Below are positions 36,973 through 45,075 of a stretch of 64,000 bases of DNA, in pieces. The notes beneath the pieces were generated by a model. That model saw nothing but the letters and a program-made list of their open reading frames with translations, did not search any database and was not told the origin of the DNA. Numbering within the stretch: the first letter of the stretch is position 1; every line of letters begins with the position of its first letter. The DNA is from JAIESQ01 sp964495375. Its GTDB lineage: Bacteria > Planctomycetota > Planctomycetia > Pirellulales > JAEUIK01. Location: the NCBI GenBank assembly GCA_964495375.1, contig CAZBWM010000031.1:5489-69488 (forward strand), read 5' to 3'. The translations under genes and the position numbers were made by a program.

Positions 36973-37971
36973 TCACTTCTCGGTTTTGATTCGTGTGATT
37001 TTGACGGGGGCCAGATCGTCGAGCGGGGCGTCGTCGAGCTGCCGATCGATCGATTGCCAGGTGAAGGTGTCCTCGTTTACGCGGCGCAAAATGTTGGTTT
37101 CCGCCAGGCTGCTGCCTTCGGCCAGCGTGCCCGTGGCGTTGAGCAACCAGTGGTCGCCGTCGCGGTTCCAGTCGGCTTCGCCGATTCCGCCGTCGGCCTC
37201 GAAGGTCCAGGAATGGAGCAAGCCGGTCTCGGGATCGACGCCGATCACCTGATGGCCACTCAGCTCGCGGTCCCGCCCTTTCGCGGAAAATTTCGCGTGA
37301 ATGAATTTCTTGTTCGCGTCCCACGTGTAGGTCGTCTGCACTTCGACCCCTTCGCCGGCCGACGACTTCCACTGGCCGATCAACCAGGCGAGATCTTCCA
37401 GCGGCGACTCTTCACGTTCGGCTTCGCTCAGCAGGGCCAAGCGCCATTTGCCCTGCTCACGCACCAACAGCGCGCTGTAATGCGCACGCGTGCTGGGAGC
37501 GGCCGGGCCACGCCGCACCGTGACGGTCCCTTCTTGCGTGGCCGAGTCGGCCGACAGAAAGCGGAGCGACTCGCCGCGCAGATCGGCCGAAACCTCGGGC
37601 GTTTTGGCGAAGAAGGCCGTGAAGCCTGCTTCGAGCGCGTCGCGCCCATTGGCCGAAACACCTTGTGCGTTGCGGTATTCCCCTTCGGCAGTCCAGTGCC
37701 CGGCCAGCGCTTTGGCGTCGCGGGCTTCAAAAGCTTTGACAAACGAGGTCAGCAGCTCGCGAATTTCGGCGGTATCCTTGGCGCGTGCCGCGGGCGGAGC
37801 GGCTGCCGGGGCTGCCGCGGAAGTTGCACCTGCTGGGCGCGATGGGCGAGTCGTCCCTTCTTGAGCGCGCGAGTGTCCTAGTGTGCCGCAGAAACCGGCG
37901 AGCACGAGCGCGGTGCCAAGGGCGCGGGGAGTCGACAATTCCGGCACCCGATTCAAGAAACGCAAGAGCAT
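36973..37971 (-). CDS. Secreted SnoaL/DUF4440-like protein
   Basis: A 332-residue protein with a signal peptide ending near LGHSRAQ and an Ala/Pro-rich linker. Residues about 65-180 match the SgcJ/EcaC (SnoaL-like, NTF2-fold) pattern: IRELLTSFVKAFEARDAKAL, HWTAEGEYRN, GRDALEAGFTAFF and YSALLVREQGKWRLAL. The second half (about 190-320) resembles a lipocalin-like DUF1579-type beta barrel (LIGQWKSS..., VIGVDPETGLLHSWTFEADG). No catalytic role can be assigned. It precedes the Gly-rich gene at 36867 and may be co-transcribed with it. Confidence 0.82.
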   Translation of the reverse strand: MLLRFLNRVPELSTPRALGTALVLAGFCGTLGHSRAQEGTTRPSRPAGATSAAAPAAAPPAARAKDTAEIRELLTSFVKAFEARDAKALAGHWTAEGEYRNAQGVSANGRDALEAGFTAFFAKTPEVSADLRGESLRFLSADSATQEGTVTVRRGPAAPSTRAHYSALLVREQGKWRLALLSEAEREESPLEDLAWLIGQWKSSAGEGVEVQTTYTWDANKKFIHAKFSAKGRDRELSGHQVIGVDPETGLLHSWTFEADGGIGEADWNRDGDHWLLNATGTLAEGSSLAETNILRRVNEDTFTWQSIDRQLDDAPLDDLAPVKITRIKTEK

Positions 37972-38146
37972 GGAACCTCAATTCGGCTCGGGCCGAAAAC
38001 GACAATGTGAATTGACATTAATGCATCGCGAACGTCAGCGCGAGTGCGCGTTGGGCCACAGCCTAACGAGCAGATCAGGTGATGAGCAAGATACTGCCAG
38101 TGATTTACTGGAATATCACCCAAAGAGGGGGAGTGCGACAATTCGC

Positions 38147-39580
38147 TCAGCCGATCGCAGTACCTTCGACTTCGAAATGAGGAGCGGCATCAGCGAGGTG
38201 CTCGCCCGATTTCATCATCGGGGCGGGGACTACACGCGGTAAGTTATCAGTCGCGTCCCCTGTCAGCGCCAAGTTCTGCGCCGCGACGATTGCTTTGGCG
38301 CGGGCTTCAGGCGTGAAATGAGCACGCATACTCCACAAATAAATCGCCGATGCAGCCGCCACGAAGCTTGCCACGCCGACGACGAGCGATTGTCGCTCGC
38401 TACCAGAAAACGCGACGGCCAGCGCCGCCACGGCCAGCGGCAATCGCAACAGTTCGGCCCACCAGGCCCAGCGCTGCCGCTCGAACAACCCGCCGAAGGC
38501 CGCCAGGCCCAACAGTACCACGGCAGTCGGTAGCACCAACGACACCAGTGGCACGCGCTTGGCTGCTTCCAGCACACTGGTCGCCATGACCAGCACCACC
38601 ACAAAGTGCACGAGCACGTAGACCGCGATGGATGCTGGCACCCGCGTGTCGTACTTGATCACTTTATCGGACTGCACGTCGGGCGTGTCAGGGCGCGGGG
38701 GCAAACCGCGCGGCTGCCAGCCCGGCGGCATGAACCAGATTTTGATTTTGTCGAACCAGTGGGGCGCCGAGCGAGCGACTTCCCACAGCTCGATATATTC
38801 GTGTACGTTCGCCCAGAAGGGGTTCCAGCTCGACAACGGGCGGACGATGCCGTAGACGGGCTCTTCTTCCTCGGCCTGAAACGTGCCGAACATGCGGTCC
38901 CAAATGATCAGTGTGCCGGCGTGGTTCTTGTCGAGATACTTCACGTTGCGGCCGTGATGCACGCGGTGGTGCGAAGGGGTATTGAGCACCCACTCGAGCG
39001 GCCCCAACTTGCCGACCAGCCGGGTGTGAATCCAGAACTGGTAGAGCGTGTCGAACGACGAGACCGCCACGAACCACAATGGCGGAAAGCCGAGCAATGC
39101 CAAAGGCAGATAAAACGCCCAGGAGAAAAACGGCTGGAACGTCCCCTGCCGGAGCGCGACCGCCAGGTTGTACTCCTCACTCTGATGGTGCACGGCGTGC
39201 GCCGCCCAGGGCGCGTTCATCTCGTGGCTGGCACGGTGGAACCAGTAGTAGCAGAAATCGACACCGAGAAAGAGCCCGGCGGCCGCCAGCCAGCGGCCCG
39301 CGGTCGAGAGCTGTTCGACGTCGACCAGATTCCAGCCGTGCGACGTGCTGAAGTTGTAGACCGTGATGTAGCCCAGCAACAGCAGCGTGGCGGCAAACGC
39401 TCCGGTGATCGTTTGCAGGATGCCGCAGCTTAGGTCGTTGATCGAGTCGTTCAGGCGGTAGACACGCTTTTGTTCCCAGCGGGCGGCCAGCACCTCGAGG
39501 CCGATCAACAAAAAGAAGAACGGCACCGCGTAGGTGATGTATGGGATGTTGCTGCCCAGGGCACGATCGAGAAAATCCAC
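38147..39580 (-). CDS. Sterol desaturase/fatty-acid hydroxylase superfamily membrane enzyme
   Basis: A 477-residue integral membrane protein with the three histidine boxes of the superfamily: HRASHE (115-120), HAVHH (128-132) and HHRVHH (204-209). These bind a di-iron centre that hydroxylates or desaturates lipids. Residues about 1-110 contain two to three spans; the region after about 300 adds four more hydrophobic helices, making the protein longer than minimal members. It resembles the alkylglycerol-monooxygenase-like branch. Substrate is unknown; membrane lipid modification is likely. Neighbours do not form an obvious pathway. Confidence 0.92.
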   Translation of the reverse strand: MDFLDRALGSNIPYITYAVPFFFLLIGLEVLAARWEQKRVYRLNDSINDLSCGILQTITGAFAATLLLLGYITVYNFSTSHGWNLVDVEQLSTAGRWLAAAGLFLGVDFCYYWFHRASHEMNAPWAAHAVHHQSEEYNLAVALRQGTFQPFFSWAFYLPLALLGFPPLWFVAVSSFDTLYQFWIHTRLVGKLGPLEWVLNTPSHHRVHHGRNVKYLDKNHAGTLIIWDRMFGTFQAEEEEPVYGIVRPLSSWNPFWANVHEYIELWEVARSAPHWFDKIKIWFMPPGWQPRGLPPRPDTPDVQSDKVIKYDTRVPASIAVYVLVHFVVVLVMATSVLEAAKRVPLVSLVLPTAVVLLGLAAFGGLFERQRWAWWAELLRLPLAVAALAVAFSGSERQSLVVGVASFVAAASAIYLWSMRAHFTPEARAKAIVAAQNLALTGDATDNLPRVVPAPMMKSGEHLADAAPHFEVEGTAIG

Positions 39581-39643
39581 CGCTTCGTCGGCTCCGTATG
39601 ATCCGCGACGACAAACGCATCGTAATTTGTCAGCAAGCTAGCG

Positions 39644-39661
39644 CGCGGGACCAGTCCCGCG
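39644..39661. repeat. Short perfect hairpin in the gap between two minus-strand genes
   Basis: CGCGGGA/TCCCGCG around CCAG. It has no T-run, so it resembles a REP-type palindrome more than an intrinsic terminator, although it sits after the retropepsin stop. Confidence 0.45.
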
Positions 39662-39713
39662 GCTACAAGCTCGTCGCTTAACACTGAACTCTGAATCCTA
39701 AAAAACGGAAAAC

Positions 39714-40889
39714 TCAGTTCCCTTCTGCCTCTTCCGCGTCGGCTTTCTCAGCGTCTTCCTTATCCCCCTCGGCTGCTTCCTTGTCCTTGGCTTTGCCGCG
39801 GGCCTTCTTGTCGCCGGGGGTTTCGATCTTGGTGAGCATCAGCGTGCCGTCTTCGTTGTTGATGCGGTAGCTGAAATTGCGGAGGAACGTCATGCCTAAG
39901 AGAGGCGCCGCTTTGGGGAGCCCTTCGGGGAAAACGGCGCACTCGACGTTCTCGACGACGAACTTGCCGACGCGAATGCTCTTGGCGACCACCAGTGTGG
40001 CCGGAATCGGGCGGCCGTCGGCCAGCTCGAGCATGATCTGCGGATCATTCTCCTTGGGCGTCAGTCCGACGTCGACCGCCATTTTGTAGGGGAGTGCGAT
40101 CAGGCTGGCGCCGGTGTCGATCGCCATTTCCTTGCTATAGCGATCGTCGAAGACGACTTGCACGTAGTACATGTCGGCCTCGTCGCGGCGCAGTTTGATC
40201 GTCTCGGCGAGCACCACGTCTTCGAGCTTCTTGAGCGCGAGCAGATTCTTCTTGAACGGGGCCGACGGGCCGAGCGGCAGTGGTTTGGCCGCGCCGGTGT
40301 TGAGCTTCTCGATCGCGGCTTTGAGTTCCGGATCGGCGGCCAGGTCTTCGTACTTTTCGCCCAGCGCGTCGGCCTCGCGACGCATCTTCAGCAAGTGCTC
40401 GGTGTAAGCGTCGCGTGCGCCCGTGGCGCGGCTTTCAGCGGCGGAGAGCGCCTGCTTGACCTCGGTTCCTTCTTCGAGAATGCGGATGCGGTCTTCGGCC
40501 TCTTCCATCAGGTCGATCAGCCGATTGACGCTGGCGGCGTCGCGCGTGTTTTGCAACATGCCGCGCATCTTGCGGCGCTCCTGCACCAGTTGCACGATCG
40601 TGGCGCGGCGCTCCGTCTCCAGGGCGTTCGCTTTCTCGAGCTGCTTGGTCGCGTCGAACACCTTGCGCTGCAGCGTGCGGGCGTCCTTAAAGAGCTTGTT
40701 GAAGTCGTTCTCTGCCGGCAGCAGGTAGCCGGTGGTCGTCTTCTTCAAACCGCGGGCCTGCACGACACCGGCCGGCTCTTGGGCGTCGAGCTTCTCATCG
40801 GTCTTGTCGTCGGCGGCGCCCAACGGCAACACCATCAAGCAAGGCAATAACAACCACAGCGCAGAGATGAACGTCTTGCGCAAACGCAT
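39714..40889 (-). CDS. Coiled-coil retropepsin-like aspartyl protease, exported
   Basis: A 391-residue protein starting at ATG 40889 with GGGGAG upstream and an N-terminal hydrophobic signal (ALWLLLPCLMVLPLGAA). Residues about 50-200 are charged and helical with coiled-coil character (RRATIVQLVQERRKMRGMLQ, LIDLMEEAEDRIRILEEG). The protease domain at about 235-355 has AIDTGASLIALP with the catalytic DTGAS and a later LLGMTFLRNF typical of clan AA single-domain (retropepsin-like, TIGR02281) proteases. The tail is a highly charged Lys/Glu/Ala stretch. Active enzymes of this class are dimers; the coil may supply the dimer contact. Likely envelope proteolysis. Confidence 0.88.
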   Translation of the reverse strand: MRLRKTFISALWLLLPCLMVLPLGAADDKTDEKLDAQEPAGVVQARGLKKTTTGYLLPAENDFNKLFKDARTLQRKVFDATKQLEKANALETERRATIVQLVQERRKMRGMLQNTRDAASVNRLIDLMEEAEDRIRILEEGTEVKQALSAAESRATGARDAYTEHLLKMRREADALGEKYEDLAADPELKAAIEKLNTGAAKPLPLGPSAPFKKNLLALKKLEDVVLAETIKLRRDEADMYYVQVVFDDRYSKEMAIDTGASLIALPYKMAVDVGLTPKENDPQIMLELADGRPIPATLVVAKSIRVGKFVVENVECAVFPEGLPKAAPLLGMTFLRNFSYRINNEDGTLMLTKIETPGDKKARGKAKDKEAAEGDKEDAEKADAEEAEGN

Positions 40890-41251
40890 GTGAGCACTCC
40901 CCTTTAGTCTTGGCAACTGGTACAGGGCGACAGTCGCACCGCCGGCCGCGGCGCCGTCGCATTGGTTGATGGTTAGTCTTCGCCCAAGTGAGATCGAACG
41001 AGTTGCCTCGGCGCGCTGTTCCGGCGCAAGCCTAGTGCTCTACTCTGTACCCGTGCTCTACTCAAAGATAACGCGCCACGGGCAGCCTCGGAGACCGCCC
41101 GCGTGTTCCGCGCGAAACCAGCGGTGATTATCCCCTGCGAAAGACACCGAAGTCAAATCGGTAAATCGAACCGGCGCAGGCAGGGCAGAAAAAGGGGGAG
41201 AAGCGCGTGGGCCGTGGTATTGGATTTCGCGCTTGCCAGCCTGTGGTTGCC
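40890..41251 (-). other. Gene-free stretch
   Basis: Upstream of the retropepsin gene. Contains two direct copies of GTGCTCTACTC (about 41035-41064). No other structure is seen. ORFs crossing it on the minus strand have a composition unlike genes. Confidence 0.35.
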
Positions 41252-41731
41252 CTAGTTGGCCGCGGTCAACAGATCGTCGGCCAGCCGCAGCAGCACTTCG
41301 CGGGTGACATGCGCTGGCACGCGCTCGCGCAGCGCGCCCGGTTTCGCCCGATACCGGCATAAGCTCACCTCGCCGGTGCGCTTGACTAGCAGCTCGTAGT
41401 AGCTGGTCGAGTCGTCCCCCTGCTGCGGTGGACTGGAACGCAACTGCACCGTGCATTGCTGGGGATCGACTTCGATCGGGCAGATCGGTTCGAGCAGATA
41501 GGTTAACCGCCGCGAAAGGGTGTCGGCGATTTGCTTCAGCCGATCGACCCCCAAGCCCGCGAGCTTGTCGTCGTGCAGGGCCAACCAATCGAAGGCGCAG
41601 GCCAATGTGTCCAGCGCGACGAGCTCGCAAGTCAGCCGGCGACCGACCTCGGCAGCAGCGACCGTCACGCATCCACCGGAGAATGGCGGCGTGTTGGCAA
41701 GCTCGGCGGTGAAGTCGGCTTTGAGGGACAT
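41252..41731 (-). CDS. Conserved-looking hypothetical protein (159 aa)
   Basis: A 159-residue cytoplasmic protein without signal or membrane segment. It begins MSLKADFTAELANTPPFSGG and has Cys-containing strands (GRRLTCELVALDTLACAFDW, EPICPIEVDPQQCTVQLRSS) and a C-terminal helix (TREVLLRLADDLLTA). Third-position GC matches its neighbours and the opposite strand has only shadow frames. No family recognised. A TTTCAG-rich tract lies just upstream of the ATG. Confidence 0.7.
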   Translation of the reverse strand: MSLKADFTAELANTPPFSGGCVTVAAAEVGRRLTCELVALDTLACAFDWLALHDDKLAGLGVDRLKQIADTLSRRLTYLLEPICPIEVDPQQCTVQLRSSPPQQGDDSTSYYELLVKRTGEVSLCRYRAKPGALRERVPAHVTREVLLRLADDLLTAAN

Positions 41732-41820
41732 GGGGGGCAGTTTTCAGGTTTCAGTATTCAGTTTTCAGTACGGCGCGATTCGATGTCTGCCAACCAGTAA
41801 CTGACTACCTTCCACTCTAA

Positions 41821-43359
41821 TCAACCCTTATCGCTTTTCACGGGTGACGAGCCCTGATCTTGTTTGTGCTCCGAACCGTCGAAGGAGACCACGGTTTTCT
41901 TGTCTTCCAGAACCGTTTCGATGTGCACCGGCCGGCCCCACAGCTTGTGCAGATTGGCGAGCGTGTCGCGGGCGTAATCTAATTGCAGCTCGACGCCGCC
42001 GAAGTCGTGCTCGAGGAACAGCTCGCCCCGGTTCTTGTAATTGCCGTCGCGCACCGTGATCCGCGGCCGCCCGCGGTTGGTAAGGCTGAACAACAGCCGG
42101 TCCTTGATCTTGGGGAACTCACGACTCTCGATTTCGTAAACCTCGGCCTCCTCGTTGTAGCCGAACGAAAACAGCTTGTGGTCGCGGCAGAAATCCAGCG
42201 TGAGGAACTCGTCGATGAACGTCAGATCGTTATGGATGCGGCGCACCTCGAAGATCTTCTGCCGCCCCAGCCCGGCGCCGGTGTTCCACATGCGGCGCTC
42301 GGCCAGCGTGTCACACTCTTCGTAGTCGCGGCCGAAGCAGCCCCGGTTCCAGCGATCTTCGATATCGCGGAACAGCTCGATCCCCAGTTTGTAAGGGTTC
42401 AACCGGCCCGGGCTCGTGGCCATCGTGCCTGAGTGATGATCGCAGTAGTGAATCACATCGGCGGCGTTGAGCCCCTGACGGGTCATGATGGTCGAGTGCC
42501 AGAAGCTGGCCCAACCTTCGTTCATGATTTTGGTTTGTGCTTGCGGGGCGAAGTAATACGCCTCGTCGCGGACGATCGACAGCACGTCGGCCTGCCAGGG
42601 CTTGAGTGGCGCGTGCTCGAGCAGGAACAACAACACGTCGCGGTACGGTTCGCTAGGAAAGCGCCGCCCTTGCTGGGCTTGCTCGGTGCGCAGCCGCTGG
42701 CCTTCGGCCGCCAGCACCTCGGGCGGATTGACGAACGTGTCCATGTAATGCTTGGCGGCGAAACGGCCGGGGCGCGGCGCGTCGTCGTCGGCATTCGGGT
42801 CGGGCGCTGCGCGGTTCGGTTCGTCGTGGCGCTTGATGAACAGCCCATGAATGTCGATCAAGTCCTCGATGCTCAGGCAAGCGTCGAGAAACGTCTCGAC
42901 CTCGTCGATGCCATACCGATCGATGTAGCGCCGCAGCCGATTGCCGTGGTTAGCCATCTGATCGATCATCTTGCGATTCGTCTGACTGAAGCAGCAGTTG
43001 TTCTTGAAGAAATCGCAGTGGCCGTAGACATGCGCCATCACCAACTTCTGGTCGGTCAGCGCATTGCTCTTCAGCAGGTAGGCGTAGCACGGGTTGTTGT
43101 TGATCACCAGCTCGTAGATCTTTTGCAGGCCGTAGGTGTAGCCCTTGGCCAACTGCTCGTACTCCATGCCGAACCGCCAGTGCGGATAGCGATTCGGAAA
43201 GCCGCCGTAGGCCGCCACCTCGTTGAGCTGCTCGCAATCGACCACTTCGAAAAACGTGGGGAAAAAGTCGAGCCCGTGCGCGCGGGCGTAGCCTTCGATC
43301 TCGACTTGCAACTCGGCGAGATCGGCAGGGAGCGATTCGAATTGGTGAACTACGGCCAT
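41821..43359 (-). CDS. spoVR: SpoVR family protein
   Basis: A 512-residue protein of the SpoVR/YcgB family. Diagnostic segments: FFPTFFEVVDCEQLNEVAAY, FPNRYPHWRFGMEYEQL, YGLQKIYELVINNNPCYAYL, MAHVYGHCDFFKNN, KIMNEGWASFWH and NPYKLGIELFRDIEDRWN. ATG 43359 matches the family start; the frame upstream to 43518 is an artefact overlapping the neighbouring small gene. SpoVR takes part in spore cortex formation in Bacillus; in non-sporulating bacteria it travels with prkA and yeaH as a stress or stationary-phase module. Here the order prkA, yeaH, small ORF, spoVR on one strand reproduces that module. Confidence 0.96.
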   Translation of the reverse strand: MAVVHQFESLPADLAELQVEIEGYARAHGLDFFPTFFEVVDCEQLNEVAAYGGFPNRYPHWRFGMEYEQLAKGYTYGLQKIYELVINNNPCYAYLLKSNALTDQKLVMAHVYGHCDFFKNNCCFSQTNRKMIDQMANHGNRLRRYIDRYGIDEVETFLDACLSIEDLIDIHGLFIKRHDEPNRAAPDPNADDDAPRPGRFAAKHYMDTFVNPPEVLAAEGQRLRTEQAQQGRRFPSEPYRDVLLFLLEHAPLKPWQADVLSIVRDEAYYFAPQAQTKIMNEGWASFWHSTIMTRQGLNAADVIHYCDHHSGTMATSPGRLNPYKLGIELFRDIEDRWNRGCFGRDYEECDTLAERRMWNTGAGLGRQKIFEVRRIHNDLTFIDEFLTLDFCRDHKLFSFGYNEEAEVYEIESREFPKIKDRLLFSLTNRGRPRITVRDGNYKNRGELFLEHDFGGVELQLDYARDTLANLHKLWGRPVHIETVLEDKKTVVSFDGSEHKQDQGSSPVKSDKG

Positions 43360-43420
43360 GAAATCACGCGGTAACGGAGCAGGTGACGCAACGTTGGCAA
43401 CACGCCCAGCCTGGAGCCGA

Positions 43421-43681
43421 TTACGAGCCGGCCTCGGAGCCGCCCGCCGCGCCTGGCCCGACGAAGGGCACGGCGCTCGCCCCCGGGTTAAAGACTGCCT
43501 GCACGACGAACTGGCCATCTTCCATGCGGTTCAGCACATCCCACAGCCGAGGCATGTCGCGGCCAAAGGCCAGGCGGGCCTCGCGAACGGCTTCCGCCGC
43601 GTCGCGCGCCAGCACGATCACTTGGGAATGTCCAACTTCAACGCGAAAACGGGTCAATCGTTGCGGTTGTGGATAGGCCAT
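43421..43681 (-). CDS. Small hypothetical protein inside the prkA-yeaH-spoVR cluster
   Basis: An 86-residue protein between the DUF444 and SpoVR genes, same strand, 61 bp ahead of spoVR and 96 bp behind the DUF444 gene. The sequence looks like a folded alpha/beta protein (RLTRFRVEVGHSQVIVLARD, AAEAVREARLAFGRDMPRLW) with a Gly/Ala/Pro-rich tail. No strong ribosome site precedes the ATG. Its position suggests a role in the module. I recognise no family. Confidence 0.7.
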   Translation of the reverse strand: MAYPQPQRLTRFRVEVGHSQVIVLARDAAEAVREARLAFGRDMPRLWDVLNRMEDGQFVVQAVFNPGASAVPFVGPGAAGGSEAGS

Positions 43682-43777
43682 GTTGGTGTGAGCTCACGCG
43701 TGGTGGAGGTTCTGGAACCAGGTTTCGTGGCTGTGTTTCATAACTGTGCAAATCGCGATCCAAACCATCCGAAAAAC

Positions 43778-44887
43778 TCACCGCCCCTTGCCCAAAAACA
43801 GCTTGATCGAGTCGTAAATCCCATCCTTGTTGCGAATCTCCGAGAGTACCAGCTTCTCCGGCTCCTCCTTGAAACCGGTCCGCAGCGCGCGGATGAACTC
43901 GCCGCTGCCGTAAGGGCTTTCGACCTGCCCGTAGCAAAACAAGTTGGCCTGCGGCAGCAGTTCGTCGCGCAGCAACCCCAGGCAGGTTTCGTTGTCCTCT
44001 CCCCAGTTGTCGCCGTCCGAAAAATGGAAGCAGTAAACGTTCCATTCGCTGGTCGGAAAGCTGCGCCCCAGCAGGTCGACGCACAACCGGTAGGCAGAGC
44101 TGATCCGCGTGCCACCACTCTCGCGGGTGTGGTAAAAAGTCTCTTCGTCGACCTCGCGGGCGGCCGCGTCATGAATGATGTAACGGATCTCCAGGCCGTT
44201 GTATTGGCTCTTAAGCCAGGTATCGATCCAGAAGGCCTCGGTGCGGACGATCTGTTTTTGTTCGTCGGTCATCGAGCCCGAGACGTCCATCATGTAGACG
44301 ATCACGGCATTGGCCTGCGGCTGTGGGATCGACTTCCAGGCCCGATAGCGTTTGTCTTCATTGATCGGCACAACGAGCGGATCGACCGGGTTGTAGGTGT
44401 TCGACGCCACCTGGCGGCGCAGCGCCTGTTTGTACGTGCGTTTGAAGTGCCTTAGCGACTCCGGACCCGAGCGGCGGATGCCGGTGTACTTGGTCTTGAG
44501 CTCGTCGATATTGGCGCGCCCCTTGGGCTCGATGCGTGGCAGTTCCAACTCGTTGCCGAGGATTTCGGCCAACTCTTCGAGCGAGACTTCCACTTCGCGG
44601 AGATGCTGACCGGGTTCGTTGCCGGCCTGGCCGGCGCCTTGCCCTTGCTCCTGCCCGGGGCCGAGCGCCTGGCCGACTTCTCCTTCGCCCTGGCCGACGC
44701 CGCCGGAACCGTTCTGCCCGAACCGGAAGTGGGGCAAATCCAACTGCGGCAGTGGAATGCTGACTAGCTCGCGCCCCTTGCGGCCGATCATCTCGCCGTG
44801 CGTGATGTACTTGCGCAAGTTGTCGCGGATGCGGCCGCGCACAATCTGGCGGAAGCGCGAGTGATCGTGATTGATGCGTTGGACCAT
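43778..44887 (-). CDS. yeaH: DUF444 (YeaH/YhbH) protein with VWA domain
   Basis: A 369-residue member of the YeaH/YhbH family. The N-terminus has NHDHSRFRQIVRGRIRDNLR and the ITHGEMIGRKGRELVSIPLP segment of the family, then a Gly/Gln-rich linker, and a von Willebrand A domain with the metal-ion-dependent adhesion motif MMDVSGSMTDEQK and later TRISSAYRLC and YCFHFSDGDNW. It is predicted to be cytosolic and to act with the PrkA kinase; in E. coli yeaG (prkA) and yeaH are co-expressed under nitrogen and stationary stress. Downstream of prkA, upstream of spoVR. Confidence 0.95.
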   Translation of the reverse strand: MVQRINHDHSRFRQIVRGRIRDNLRKYITHGEMIGRKGRELVSIPLPQLDLPHFRFGQNGSGGVGQGEGEVGQALGPGQEQGQGAGQAGNEPGQHLREVEVSLEELAEILGNELELPRIEPKGRANIDELKTKYTGIRRSGPESLRHFKRTYKQALRRQVASNTYNPVDPLVVPINEDKRYRAWKSIPQPQANAVIVYMMDVSGSMTDEQKQIVRTEAFWIDTWLKSQYNGLEIRYIIHDAAAREVDEETFYHTRESGGTRISSAYRLCVDLLGRSFPTSEWNVYCFHFSDGDNWGEDNETCLGLLRDELLPQANLFCYGQVESPYGSGEFIRALRTGFKEEPEKLVLSEIRNKDGIYDSIKLFLGKGR

Positions 44888-44917
44888 GGTGGGCTGCAGA
44901 TTGCTTGTGCAGTGGTG

Positions 44918-45052
44918 GGGTGGCCCGGCTGCTGGCAGCCGGGTGGCGCAGCCACAAGAATCTACTCATGCCGCGTGGCCCAACTCAGCCGCGCCGACTT
45001 CGTAAGGCTTCTTGTCGCTTCGCGACCCAGCCGGCAAGCGGCTGGGCCACCC
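44918..45052 (-). repeat. Interspersed ~135-bp repeat, copy 1 (inverted relative to copies 2 and 3)
   Basis: Ends are GGGTGGCCC and GGGCCACCC, imperfect longer arms forming nested stems such as CCCAGCCG/CGGCTGGG. Interior blocks GACAAGAAGCC and ATTCTTGTGGC are shared with 50296-50427 and 53632-53767. It occupies almost the whole gap between prkA and yeaH. No coding capacity. Confidence 0.85.
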
Positions 45053-45075
45053 ATCGAAATTGGGTTTGCCGTTTC

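Noticed and set aside
41058..41672. 204-codon minus-strand frame upstream of the retropepsin gene
   Set aside because: Overlaps the better-composed 159-aa gene in another frame and has no recognisable feature.
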